Below the pieces are notes generated by a model. The model had not been told where the DNA came from and made no database searches. It worked only from the letters and a program-made list of their open reading frames with translations. The position numbers and the translations under genes are program-made. From Owenia fusiformis (Eukaryota > Annelida > Polychaeta > Sabellida > Oweniidae), in assembly GCA_903813345.2 (NCBI GenBank), contig CAIIXF020000008.1, positions 21,684,822-21,748,821 on the forward strand: DNA of 64,000 nt, written 5' to 3'. Of the stretch, positions 49,604-60,669 are shown piece after piece. Numbering within the stretch: the stretch's first letter is position 1; each line of letters starts with the position of its first letter.

Positions 49604-49744
49604 CTTTCTGTCGACGAAAGTACAGGCAATTTCCTTGATGGTCGTCATTGTAAGATCTCCTCCTTCCACTCTCACTGACTCTCTAGAGAGGCCAATCTGC
49701 ATGTAGAAATGGAGTTCGTTACTTCCACCAGTGTCGGAAGCCAT
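49604..49744 (-). CDS. PRKD: PRKD exon 1: start of protein kinase D
   Basis: The ATG at 49744 gives MASDTGGSNELHFYMQIGLS, and the exon ends VDRK at the donor AGAAAG|GTGAGA, 47 codons, phase 0. FYMQIGLSRE and IKEIACTFVDRK match the conserved HLQIGLSREPV and REMACSIVDQK-type segments of animal PKDs. This region is the ubiquitin-like dimerisation domain in the family. The alternative upstream start would be GTG, so the ATG is preferred. The vertebrate Ala/Pro-rich leader is absent, so the N-terminus is short. Confidence 0.96.
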
Positions 49745-51211
49745 CCTTGCTTCTTGAAACACTACAATTGTGAAGAAACAGGACTAAATCTGTGTTCTAC
49801 TCTTATTCCATACTTCTAAACTTCCGTTTAATCAAAAATCACGTGACCACCTGTTGATTGACGAGCTATGTCGTAATTTTTAAAGCCCCTCTTTTATCAT
49901 ACAGGAATATGAATGTAACAATGGACTTTCTTATAACTGATGTAACTGACTTAAGGACATTGTCCAATATTATCAACGATTTGGGAATAAAGAAGTAAGT
50001 CTTGTTAAGGGGGTGGGGTAAATGATTGTTTATATTCAAATTTAAGTGCTAGGCAAGGTATGTCCTATCCCAGCCAATCAGAACACGCTATTTCACATAA
50101 CTGGATTCCATTATATAACCAATAACGGACTCAAGGTCAGTAGTAAAACGGTTGTCATGGTGATGACTGGACTTTAAAGATTAAAAGTGATACTTTGTCA
50201 GCTTGACCCTTGCAAGACATTTCATTGACCCTTGCAAAATGTTTCATTGAAAATGTATTCTTTTTGTCTATTTTGGTGGTTTTTATCTTTTATATGATTT
50301 TGTAGAAAATATTTTGCAATGTGTTAAAAGAATTCAAGCCAAAATTTAGCATTATGTAATGACCATTCCTCCCAGGCGCTGTTTCCAAGTCCAGGGCTTA
50401 AATCATGAAAGAAAATTAATGAAAGACAATTAATTCAACATTCTAACATTTTGTTTAGAGGATCATGAGTCATCGATCATTTTACTCCCTGAGAAGAGGG
50501 GGGTCAAACCGTTACTATCCCTATTGATGTGAGTCTGGCCTGGTTTGAGTTTTTTCTTATTTTTGACATTTAGTAAGCAAATCAGTTAGATCTGCCTGAA
50601 AATATCAGAAAAATGCAAATCAAACTTCATGATGGGGGAAAATTACTTAGTTTTTTTATGACCGTTGATAACTGGACACATCCCTTAATCAAAGAGGGAA
50701 TCAAAGAGGAGGAAAAAACACATTCTGCATGATTTTTCCAAGTCTCTGGTCATTTTCTATCTCTTTATGTATCCTGTGCTGAGGCCGCATTCTAGATATA
50801 TAAACAATGAACTTTCAACAGACTTTCAAGAAGCGAAGTGAAATGAATGCAAAGTGTTCATGCAGTGTTCTTTGTGTACTAGTTTTATATGGATATTATG
50901 AAAGTGTAAATTGTGAGCACTTTTATTTCTGAATGTCTGTGCTTTAAAGAAACTCCATGGTCCTTGCTAAAACCATGGAATATATGTCCATGCTAAAACA
51001 GACATGGATCTGTGGTCTGATTCTCAAATCCACAACTGTTGTTATAATTTTTCTTTTATTCACACTGAGTCGGCCAGTGACATGTAAAATAAATTTATAA
51101 TTTTACAACTAACGAGTGGCTTTAAAAATGGGCGTGTCAAACCCACGTGCTTTTGTTTATTTATCTTTTGCGACTATCACAAAGTAAAGCCTCTTTTTCA
51201 TTAGCATCAAA
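49745..51211. promoter_or_regulatory. intergenic region between divergent PRKD and PH-CaaX genes
   Basis: 1,467 bp separate the two start codons, so both promoters and 5' UTRs must lie here unless upstream non-coding exons exist. Visible candidate sites are TCACGTGACC (49842-49851, E-box/CLEAR-like), CCAATCA within CAGCCAATCA (50071-50080) and CACGTG near 51145. No convincing TATA box. All sites are predictions. Confidence 0.45.
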
Positions 51212-51409
51212 ATGGCTGATGGAGATCAAAATAATTCAGCACAAATCGATGAAAAAAGTGATCCTAGCACTCATAATGATGCCAATGAAGAACTCGAAAC
51301 AACAGATAAATCTGGATGGCTTCTGAAACGTACCAAAATTTCTCATAAATGGATAAAACAGTGGTTCCATTTGAAGAAATTAGACATGTTTTATGGCGAT
51401 TCTGAACAG
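51212..51409 (+). CDS. exon 1 of a small single-PH-domain protein with a CaaX end
   Basis: The ATG at 51212 opens 66 codons, ending at the donor GAACAG|GTGAGA in phase 0. Residues 1-32 are acidic and low in complexity (MADGDQNNSAQIDEKSD). From residue 33, SGWLLKR begins a PH domain (strands beta1-beta4: GWLLKR, KWIKQWFHL, LDMFY). The phosphoinositide signature K-Xn-(K/R)-X-R-W/F is incomplete: WIKQWFHL has Gln where the key Arg is usual. Joined to the exon at 57580 it makes a complete 138-residue protein. It is head to head with PRKD. Confidence 0.85.
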
Positions 51410-51486
51410 GTGAGATTCAAATGAAGAACTTTCCTCTATTGTCTATTTTTTAGCCCAGTTTTCAATCACTCCAACCACTTGTGGGA

Positions 51487-52096
51487 TTACTCACTTCGAG
51501 AGCCATGTTAGATTTTGAAACTTATGGCTCTCAAACGGGGAAGTGAACAGCTGATTAATAGTGACCTTTGAAATCGAATTAAGTCGATCCGCGGCTTACT
51601 TTTGGTCTCTAACTGTGTCTTACATCAGTATCATCAATCCGTGTAAGTATTGGAGCGCTGAAGTACTTCCTTTTCGATCAAGACTTGTAATTGTTAGTCG
51701 AGTGAATGTTTTTACTGCCAAATTCCAATATGGCGTTTTCTGCTCGGACATTTTCGTAAATCTCCGGAGGTTGTCCGAACCTAACTAATTCTCAAAATTC
51801 ATTTCGTTCGTTGCGTATCTCGCTCCTAGCAAACCGCCATATTGGAAATACTTCAAATAGGTTTAAAAACATTCACTCGATGAACAATTTACAAGTCTTG
51901 ATCGAAAAAGAAGTATTTCAGCGCTCTAATACTTACACGGATTGATGATACTGATGTAACACACAGTTAGAGACCAAAAGTAAGCCGCGGATCGACTTAA
52001 TTCGATTTCAAAGGTCACAATCATTCAGCTGTCCAAATGCTCTGTGGGAAAGCTATTAAGTTATATCAAAATCCAAATAGCTTTCGCAGGAAGTAA
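51487..52096. mobile_element. 610-bp palindromic MITE, 8-bp duplication, copy 1
   Basis: TTACTCACTTCGAGAGCC at the left and GGAAGTAA at the right bound long inverted arms, for example AATTAAGTCGATCCGCGGCT and its inverse. TTGTGGGA flanks both sides (51479-51486 and 52097-52104). It lies in the intron of the PH gene. Confidence 0.82.
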
Positions 52097-52224
52097 TTGT
52101 GGGATGGTTTTTGCTCATTATAATATATTTTATCAGTGAATCACACCAGCCACCTTTTAAGAGTGAATGCCTAGGTTTCTCTACCCTGTGCGATGTGTGA
52201 ACCTGTTATAAACTACCCTCTGCC

Positions 52225-52754
52225 TTACTCACTTTGAGAGCCATGTTAGATTTTGAAACTTATGGCTTTCAAACGGAGAAATGGACAGCTGAATAATAGT
52301 GACCTTTGAAACACGAATTAAGTCCATCAGCGGCTTACTTTTGTTCTCTAACTATGTCATACATCATTATCATTCTTCCGTACAAGTATTGGAGTACTAC
52401 CTTTTCGGTCAAGACTTGTAATTGTAAGTGGAGTGAATGTTTTTACTGCCAAATTCCAATGTGGCGTTTTCGTACATCTCCGGAAGTTGTCCGAACCTAA
52501 CTCATTCCCAAAATTCATTTCGTTCGTTGGGTATCTCGCTCCTAGCAAACCGCCATATTGGAAATGGGTCGAAAAAACGTTCACTCGATGAACAATTTAC
52601 AAGTCTTGATCGAAAAAGAAGTATTTCAGCGCTCCAATACTTGCACGGATTGATAATACTGATGTAAGACACAGTTAGAGACCAAAAGTAAGCCGTGGAA
52701 ATCTTTATTGATGTTTTAAAGGTCACTATTATTCAGCTGTCCAAGTGCGCCGTG
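52225..52754. mobile_element. same palindromic MITE, copy 2, right end lost
   Basis: It starts TTACTCACTTTGAGAGCC and follows copy 1 throughout, including TAAGCCG, GCGCTCCAATACTTGCACG and CCGCCATATTGGAAAT. After GGGAAAGCTATTAC the sequence changes to an unrelated block (CTGTAAAACGGGTAATTTTG), so the right terminus is truncated. Confidence 0.75.
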
Positions 52755-53559
52755 GGAAAGCTATTACTGTAAAACGGGTAATTTTGACTTTCAATTTTAG
52801 GGGGTTTTAGCGCGGGAAATTTTAGCGAAATGAAGATTAATCTTTAAAAAATCAAATTAGCGAAATGCATTAGAAATTTTATAATTTATGGCAGAAGAAT
52901 GAATAATGGACATGACAGAGGAATTATCAAAATGTAAGACTTCTAACACACATGGTATTGGTCCAAACTACTGTAATCTCATCTGACTAATCACAAAATC
53001 ACGGTAGCATTTAAAATCGTTGATTTTTCGGTCCAAACTAATCTCATCTGACTCATCACAAATTGCAAACCGGAAGTCGAGCACTGAACGAAAAGCTCCT
53101 TAAATACTAGTATTCATGTAGTTTCCCGGGAAGGAGTTGGGTAAACAAGGCCATTTTAAGCCCCACCTGATTTTCAAGTTTTCTCTTTATTTTATTAATC
53201 TATGTGATATATGTGTTTCAAAAATGTATGAAAATTTAGGTCAAGGTCATATTCCCCAGGTCAAGGTCAAATTAAAAAAATTCATTATTTTCTACCAAAA
53301 TATACCTTTTTGGTTAAAATATCACAAATATCTGTAGGAATTTAGTCTCATAGAGGTTGGAATTACAATATATAGTAAATTGGCAATTTGCCAATAATGA
53401 GATATTTATATTAATATATTCCGCCCTTCCCACGCAACACTGAAAGAGAACAAAAGTACCTAAAATAATGAAAATACTTTATTATTTTTAATTCATTTAA
53501 ATTCAGAATGTACATTTCATGATTTTCCTCTGCCAATATCATATTTTCCCTCAGGATAA
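52755..53559. other. PH-gene intron; twin TCAAGGTCA sites
   Basis: TCAAGGTCA occurs at 53241-53249 and 53261-53269, spaced 20 bp. This is the extended half-site bound by NR5A/ERR-type nuclear receptors. Otherwise nothing recognised. Confidence 0.4.
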
Positions 53560-54215
53560 AATTCATATTCCATCCCTCCCATTATATAACCTCTATGTAT
53601 TCAATAGCAATATCACCCAATTCAATATCGCCCAAATATGACCCAGATAATGTCCTAATATTATAGCAACATCAAGCAATTGTCAATCAAATGTCACTCT
53701 TTGTCAATCCAAAATAACCCAAGTATTGGCCTCATATTATTTAAGTGACAGTCCAATATCAACCCTCTTATTTACCAAATATCACCCAATTATTCTGATT
53801 GCAATATTATCCCACTGTAAATCCAATATCAGCCAAATATGAGCCAAATAATGGACCCAAAATGATAGCGATATCACCCCAATATCAATCCAATATCACC
53901 CAAATATTAACCCAATATTATAGCAATATCAGCCAAATATGAGCCAAATAATGGACCCAATATGATAGCGATATCACCCCAATATCAATCCAATATCACC
54001 CAAATATTAGCCCAATATTATAGCAATATCACCCAAATATAAGCCCAATTCGATAGCAATTTCTGACAAATATCAATCCAATATTAACTTTATATCTGCC
54101 CAATTACCAACATATTGCCATTACATAAGCAATATCAAAAAATATAAGTTCTGATATCAACCTAATATCACAACAATCTCCTCCCAAATCAAGCTTATAT
54201 TACCTCAATATCACT
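53560..54215. repeat. degenerate CAATATCACCC satellite
   Basis: Short blocks such as CAATATCACCCAAATAT and GAGCCAAATAATGGACCCAA repeat irregularly. A ~110-bp higher-order segment is duplicated around 53830-54050. Confidence 0.85.
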
Positions 54216-54496
54216 TCTATTATTAGTTGCAATAGTCTTGACTTGTGAAGCTAAATCTTCTGTAACCTTTCTCCGTTTTCTAGGAGAATTTACCTGCTTC
54301 CTACATATGCAGCATGAATAGCATTTGGCCATTTTGAATAATCAACAAAAATGGCAGGCAAAATTTTCTATAAAGTTCTAAAATTCACATCGAGCATAAT
54401 AAGTCTCCATCAAAATTATTCTTTGTATGCAACAATATAACATTTATGTAACTAAAGAAGCACTTATTAGAGTGGAGACTTGTTATGCTCTATGTG

Positions 54497-56526
54497 CAGG
54501 GCCGTCAGATGGGGGGGTGCGATGGGTGCGACCGCACCCCCCTTTGACACCCCCAAAAAATTAAAAAAAAAAATTTTAAATTTTTTTTTTGAAAAATATT
54601 TTTTTTGGTAGATTAATTTTTTTTCATCGTCTCATACACTTTTAAAGTGCCCAGAAAGCACCAAATAGCATCTTAAAATTGTAAAATTTCCTAGAGGGAG
54701 TAGGCCATCCCTCACACCCCCCTCAATGCAATGGAAAAGTTCTGAATTTATTTTATGTATTGTAGACACTTTTAAAGTGCCCAAGTGCCAAGACATCATC
54801 ACATAGCTCCTTGATATAGTAAACGGTTCTGGGGGACTTACACTTGCTCCCCCTCGGGATCCCCACCCCTCCCCACCTCCCCCTCTGGCACCCCGCCCCC
54901 CTTGACACCCCTCCAAAAAAATTGAAAAAATTGTGATTGACTCATACACTTTGAAAGTGCCCAGAGAGCGTTTTAAAATTGTAAAATTTTCTAGGGGGAG
55001 TGGGCCATCCCTCACACCCAAAACAAAACAATTGAAAAGTTTAGAATTTATTTTAAGTATCATCTCAGACACATGTAAAGTGCCCAGACATCATCAAATA
55101 GCTCCTTGATATAGTCAATGATTCTGGGAGACTAACACTAACTCGCCCTCTTGCATCCCCACCCCACCTCCCCCTTCCCCCTTAACATCCCCCAAAATAT
55201 TGTGATTTTTTTCATATTTTTTATTGAGTCATTCACTTCGAAAGTGCCCAGAAAGCATCAAATAACATCTTAAAGTTGTAAAATTTTCCAGGGAAGTAGG
55301 CCACCCCTCACATCCCCAACAAAACAATTGACAAAAATTCTGAATTTATTTCATGCATTGTCTCAGACACTTTTAAAGTGCCCAGACATCATCAAATGGC
55401 ACCTTGATATGGTCAATGTTTCTGGGGGGCAGATATGGGGGACAAACACTTGCTCCCCCTCTGGCACCCTTATCCCACCTCCCCCTCTGGCTCCCCCCTT
55501 TAACAACCCCCCAAAATTGAAAAAATGTAATTGTTTTTTATTGATTGAGTCATACACTTAAAGGGTGCCCAAAAGCACCAAATATCATCTTAAAATTGTA
55601 AAATTTCCTAGAAGAGTTGGCCACCCCTCACATCTCCTACCAAACAATAGAGAAAATTCTGAATTTCATGTATTATCTCAGACATTTTTAAAGTGCCCAG
55701 ACATCATCAAATGGCACCTTGATATGGTCAATGTTTCTTGGGGACAAACCTTTGCTCCCCCTCTGGCACTCCATCCCACTTCACCCTCTCATTCTCTTTG
55801 ATACCCCCAAAAAGAGTTTGAAGAAAAATTCACATTTTTTATCGACTCATTCACGTTAAAATTGCCCAGAAAGCACCAAATAAGATCTCAAAAGTGTAAA
55901 ATTTTCTAGGGGGAGTGGGTCACTCCTCACAAGTTTGGAAGTTGCATTTGTTGATTTTAAACACTTTAAAAGTACCTAGAAGTCAACAAGTGACATTATG
56001 AAATCATAAAAATTTCTGGCAGCGCACCCCAAAAACTAAAGTATTTTTTTTTACTCAAACACATTAAAAGTGCTCAGAATTAACCAGAGAGCATCTTGAA
56101 TTCCTTGCTGCCCCCTCGCTCCCCTAAGAAGAAAATGATCGAAACAATCTGAATATCTTATAAATAGATTCTATTTCAATTAAAATACCTTGAAAGGGTC
56201 CAGAAATCACTGAATGTGATCTTGAACTGGTAAAAGTTCTCGGGATTTATGCCCTTGGAGTACACCCTCCCCATATTACAGCGTTTCTCCAAATTGCTCA
56301 TACAATATTTAGTCTAAAAACAATATGAAAACAATACTGTAAGATACTACAAAATAAGCTGAGTGGCCCCAATATAGGGAGTAACTGACCCCCCCCCCGC
56401 TGACCCCCCCCCCCCCCCCCCCCCTTTGACTTCCTCAATTTGATTTACGGGGCAAAAAATTGACAACTTTATTTTCTCTTTAGTTAAAACCGCACCCCCC
56501 TTGGAGAAAAGTGTCTTACGGGCCTG
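54497..56526. mobile_element. 2.03-kb short-TIR element with ~300-bp tandem units
   Basis: The left end CAGGGCCGTCAGA and the reverse complement of the right end CAGGCCCGTAAGA form the TIR. ATGTG is duplicated (54492-54496 and 56527-56531). Inside, units of about 295-315 bp repeat four to five times, anchored on AGACATCATCA and CTTTTAAAGTGCCC, with C-rich blocks (CTCCCCCTCTGGCACCC). Open frames such as 54632-55072 (minus) are products of this repetition. Confidence 0.82.
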
Positions 56527-56531
56527 ATGTG

Positions 56532-57579
56532 AAAACACTCAAAGGATTACTACCTCCAGTGAATAAAAATGTCACCCAGACACAGCATTAAATGTCCTTT
56601 CAAAGCTTTACTTACCTCTAAACTGTACATATTGTTTAAATCAATTGTATGTATGGATCAAATAAATATATATTTACATAATCCTGGACAGATAAATCAA
56701 AAACATTCATTCATAGCTGAGTAAATTGGAATTCATCAAGAGGGTTGCAAAATATGTGAATTTTTTTCCTTCTGGCCCCCACCCTCTTTGAAGGTCTCCA
56801 GACACCGTAACAATTTTTTCTAAATTTTTTAAAAAATACTACCCAAAAATATAGACTTCAATCTATGCATTTCTGATGTTTTTTTCTCCTATTCTTAAAA
56901 AAAGTTTTTTCACACTTCAATTGGGGCACTCTCTGTTGCTAGTTTACCCAACTCCTTTGGGAATCTTCAAAATATGGATTTTTTTCGATCGCCCTCGAAG
57001 CAAAATTTCCATTCCACAAAGTACTTTGTGTATCACTTGGGCCCATATGAGGAATCAGAACAAAGCAACAACAAATACATCCTAGTAACATACAATAAAT
57101 TGATGGATATTTTAGGTATTTAACTGCTTTTCCTTGTAAATTGACTTTTGTAAAGCATAATAAACACAGATCTCTAGATAAAATATAGATGTTCTGCTAT
57201 GGTCTGTTCAGATTGAAAACAAATGAAGCAGATCTTCAAAGCAGTCTGTCTTATGATTTATGAATTGCCTTAAACTACCCCTGGAAGATTGTGTTTCAGG
57301 AAGCGGGTACCAGGTCATGTCACCCTTCTAGCCTACCCAAACAATATAATATTACATCTATTATTTGACATTTTGGATATGAGCACCAATTTTCTAAGAG
57401 GGAGATCAATAAAAAAAATCTTAAAGAAATTCCATATTTTGAAAATTTCTTCATATTTAAAACAGAACTTCTTGTCTCATCATAGCAATTGATGCTTTGA
57501 TTGTTTCATACTTTTCTGGAGAAATTCAAATTCCTAATTATTATTCATTCATATAATGGTAAAAATTATGTACTTGCAG
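56532..57579. other. PH-gene intron, 3' part, nothing recognised
   Basis: No repeat boundary or coding signal other than the downstream exon acceptor. Confidence 0.45.
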
Positions 57580-57798
57580 AATATGCCCAAAAAGATTTCC
57601 TTGGATGGAGCACAAATATCAGAGACAGACATTGATGGCAAACAATTTTCCTTTAGTATTAAACAGAAGGACAGTAGTAGGGTGTATTACATATGTGCAG
57701 AGACTGAAGATATTCAAAATAGCTGGATGGAAGCTATTTGTTTTGCTAAAGCTGCACACCGGACTGGTGATAAATCAGAGGCATGTGTTTTACAATGA
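57580..57798 (+). CDS. exon 2 (terminal) of the single-PH-domain CaaX protein
   Basis: The acceptor is TACTTGCAG|AATATG, phase 0, 72 codons and TGA. It completes the PH domain: ISLDGAQI, FSFSIKQ and VYYICAET strands, then a helix EDIQNSWMEAI with the near-invariant PH tryptophan. The protein ends EACVLQ. C-V-L-Q fits the CaaX rule, and Gln at the last position favours farnesylation in known substrates. A PH domain plus prenylation would suggest stable membrane association. I do not recognise a named orthologue. The length (138 aa) is little more than one PH domain. Confidence 0.87.
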   Translation, partial: NMPKKISLDGAQISETDIDGKQFSFSIKQKDSSRVYYICAETEDIQNSWMEAICFAKAAHRTGDKSEACVLQ

Positions 57799-58021
57799 AG
57801 CAACTTGTTGCTATGGAAACCTAAATATTACTGTGCATCTTGCTCCATCCTGTGTCATGATGGTGTATTGAGAACAAGGAAACAAATACCACGCAAGAGT
57901 CTAAAGGATAATTTGACCAAGCTGAATTCTGTTGCCACATTTTGTAAAGATTTTCTTTGATTTGGAAAGTTGCTAAAATATTACTCCTTTGCTTGAAAAT
58001 ATTGAAACCAATGACTATTTA

Positions 58022-58027
58022 AATAAA
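58022..58027 (+). terminator. candidate polyadenylation signal of the PH gene
   Basis: AATAAA lies about 224 nt after the stop codon, the first good hexamer downstream. Confidence 0.5.
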
Positions 58028-58036
58028 AAAAATGAT

Positions 58037-58123
58037 ACAAATGTTTAATTCTATTGAGGTGAATACTTGTGCATCTTTCATACGTGTCACAGGTATTCAC
58101 TGAAAATAGAATTAAACATTTGT
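58037..58123. repeat. hairpin with perfect 19-bp stem
   Basis: ACAAATGTTTAATTCTATT (58037-58055) pairs exactly with 58105-58123, with additional inner matches (TGAATAC and ATTCAC). It lies at the presumed 3' end of the PH gene. Confidence 0.8.
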
Positions 58124-58126
58124 TTT

Positions 58127-58390
58127 ATTATTCACTGTTATATTCCTCACTCACATTAATGGAACAACAAAGTATTGATGTCTAATCATAATAACAATGT
58201 ACTCCCAGGCTATATGAAATTGAAATTACATGGGACTAAGCCATGACTGGTGAATATCATTTGATATTCAATGGAAGTCAAGTGACTTCTATTGAATATT
58301 GCTTGTTATTTTTAGCTCACGTGGTGATTTAGTCACTTGTAGGACATGGACCAATCAGAGAGTGAGGAATATGATAGTGAAATGATAATC
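58127..58390. repeat. inverted repeat element ~260 bp
   Basis: TTATTCACTGTTATATTCCTC pairs with GAGGAATATGATAGTGAAATGATAA at the right end. A smaller inner palindrome is TTCAATGGAAGTCA and TGACTTCTATTGAA. Confidence 0.65.
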
Positions 58391-58875
58391 AACAATATTG
58401 TTGTTTTCAGCTTTTAATGAGAAAGTATAAAATATTGACAAAAATAATTTCCAATTAGAGCCACTGCCTAGATTCCACAGCATTACCTCATGAATAATGG
58501 GTGATGCTTTAAAATGAAGATATGTATAAAAAGTATATTTTAATTGGTAATTTTACAATTATGCATTGCTAAATGAAATATTAGAAAACTGAACATCTTC
58601 TATGTTTCTCAAATTCATGCATGCATAGCGAGACATGCATTATCAGTTTGTGACCAATCAGAATACAGTATAACAATCTGAAAGGGAAATGATGAATGAT
58701 TTTTATTTTGTCCATGTCTCGGTATCCATGTCAATGCCGTATGTGCCAGCAAATTTGTTCTGAAATGTTTGCCAGTTCAATTATATTATATTACATTGTT
58801 ACACCATGTGTGACAAGGATTTAATCACAAGAGCCTATCTATCATATGTGAAATAATGCAGTTCACACACTAATA

Positions 58876-59226
58876 ATTGTCCCTACACTACCCAAAAAAA
58901 CTTGCATTATCGACATTTTGACAGACTACGGAGTTCAGAGCTATTTGTCAACTTCCAGTTCTTGACCACAAGCTCCTAACAGTTGTCAAGTTGGAAATTG
59001 CCTTGGTCCAATTCATGTTTTCAGTTTCTTTGATATAGACTGCTTGCTTAATCCATGTATCCCGTCTGTTACTGGCATTGTCTAGCACTGTTACATTATT
59101 CCAATCTATAGTACAGTTACTGGAGCACATTGGGAGCCCATGCTCAAGAACTGGAAGTTGATAAATAGTTCTGAAGGCTGCCAAAATGTCAATGGTGTAA
59201 GTTTTTTCTGGTAGTGTAGGGACAAT
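58876..59226. mobile_element. 351-bp TIR element enclosing a reverse-transcriptase tail
   Basis: ATTGTCCCTACACTACC at the left is inverted at the right as GGTAGTGTAGGGACAAT. Arm similarity continues through CAACTTCCAGTTCTTG. No target duplication is evident. It encloses the fragment at 58948-59184. Confidence 0.7.
58948..59184 (-). pseudogene. C-terminal fragment of a retroelement reverse-transcriptase protein
   Basis: The minus-strand frame contains TIDWNNVTVLDNASNRRDTW, then IKQAVYIKETENMNW. This resembles the short C-terminal tail (W..V.VLD....R...IKEA..I......NR) common in Penelope-like/GIY-YIG-associated and similar retroelement proteins of marine invertebrates. Recognition is from memory. 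The usual Asn-Arg after the helix reads Asn-Trp, and no catalytic domain is present, so it is a remnant. Confidence 0.5.
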
Positions 59227-60669
59227 CTGTCACAATCATCAGTTTGAGAATTAGTCAATGAACCTCTTCAGTGAAATAATGTAATTGTGTGCTATCTAAA
59301 TTATAAACACTCTCCTCTTAAATTGAACTCAATGCATTATTTCTCATAAATATATCCATGACATATTCTTGTGCTTAGATCCTTCAATCTGTCAATGGCC
59401 TAGGCCTAACTTTCTATTAAATAACTGTTACTTTATGTGTCAAAAAGCATTCACAAACTATACTAGTTTTATCATTTATTTGTGATTATTTTTAGAACAT
59501 TTTGTAGAAGTACTGTATTGTATACATGTATGCATATATATAAATATAATATATATTGATTCATGAATAAATTATTGAAGTAGGCCTATATGTTACTTCA
59601 GAATAAACTTATAAAGAATAAACAAAATCCAGTGTTATTCCTTGTATTGTTCACACAATAATGTACTAGAAGTGCAGATTTCACTTAATGACTCCCCTTC
59701 ATTGTACCACCAACATGAAAGTTAATATAAATTGTCTTAAAAATCTCTTTAAGTTATTTTTTAAAAAATACTATAAACGATTCAAATCATATGTAAATAG
59801 TTCTCTGTGGAGTGTGGAGCATGGGGTTTGTAGAAAAAACCGGGCACCAGGTAGTAAATCCTCCATGCTGGGTTCAAACTTGGTCGAAAAAACCGGGTAC
59901 CCCGAATATATAACATAATTAGATCATTAGAAAACTGTTTTGAATTCACAAAATTGTATGTAACTTCCTTCAAAATTGAGCTAGAAGCTTCAAATAAAAA
60001 GCATTTTAAGGCTTTTTTCTTTCGCTATCATCATGGTCATATGTACAATGGTTATGGGGGGGGGGGAACGATTGTTACTACTGATGAGAAAACATGTCCA
60101 AATACATTTATCAAAAAATTATACTGATTCCTTCAGGTTAAAAATACCATTTCATATCTGCTTTAATTTGGCTCACCTTTTAATTTGACAGATTGGCGGA
60201 TTCAGAAAATCCACCAAATTAAAAATCCGTCACATTTCAGTTTGGAAATGTCCAATGCACTTCAGAAATTAAACTTCTGGGGCCCCTTTTCCTGTCAACA
60301 TGTCATCAATTCTACATTATTCTGAAATAGAACATAGAAAATATCTTAGTAAATACCTGCCTAACATAAACAAGACTAAAATTAAACGTCAGTCCTGAAT
60401 CCACCAAATTCAATGGCAGCCAATATTTGAGTGTATCTACAGTATTCCAAATTACTAGACTAATGTAGTAATCTTCTCAGCCTTGATCAGTTTTAGAACT
60501 TCCAAATGAGCAATTGTCTCAGCTGAGCTGCTGAAGCCAATAATTTCTGAAAATGAAAAATAATGCCATCATTACTGATTCCCGGGAACTATCAAAATGT
60601 AATACTTTTGTTTCGTTTAGAGTAAACTGTAGATTGCACTGAACGAAACTGTTTGAAGAAAGGAAAAAT
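59227..60669. other. intergenic sequence, nothing recognised
   Basis: Contains a near-repeat AAAAAACCGGGCACC / AAAAAACCGGGTACC at about 59835 and 59885, and a poly-G tract near 60057. No gene. Confidence 0.4.

Larger units (their letters stand above)
3636..49744 (-). other. PRKD: protein kinase D gene, 5' part (exons 1-7)
   Basis: Protein kinase D is a diacylglycerol-activated Ser/Thr kinase of the CAMK group. It acts at the trans-Golgi network, plasma membrane and nucleus downstream of novel PKCs. Seven minus-strand exons (49744-49604, 16903-16762, 13201-13070, 12091-11979, 7887-7662, 7338-7258, 3798-3636) total 998 nt. Every junction has AG/GT ends and consistent phase (0,1,1,0,1,1,2). In the joined protein, residues about 10-95 match the N-terminal ubiquitin-like region. 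C1a spans 107-156, C1b spans 220-269, and an acidic linker follows. The PH and kinase domains must lie left of the window. Introns run from 0.3 to 32.7 kb. Invertebrates usually have one PRKD gene, so I do not assign a vertebrate paralogue number. Confidence 0.95.

Noticed and set aside
54632-55072. 146-codon minus-strand frame
   Set aside because: Lies within ~300-bp tandem units of a mobile element, Gly/Pro-rich and repetitive, with no conserved domain.
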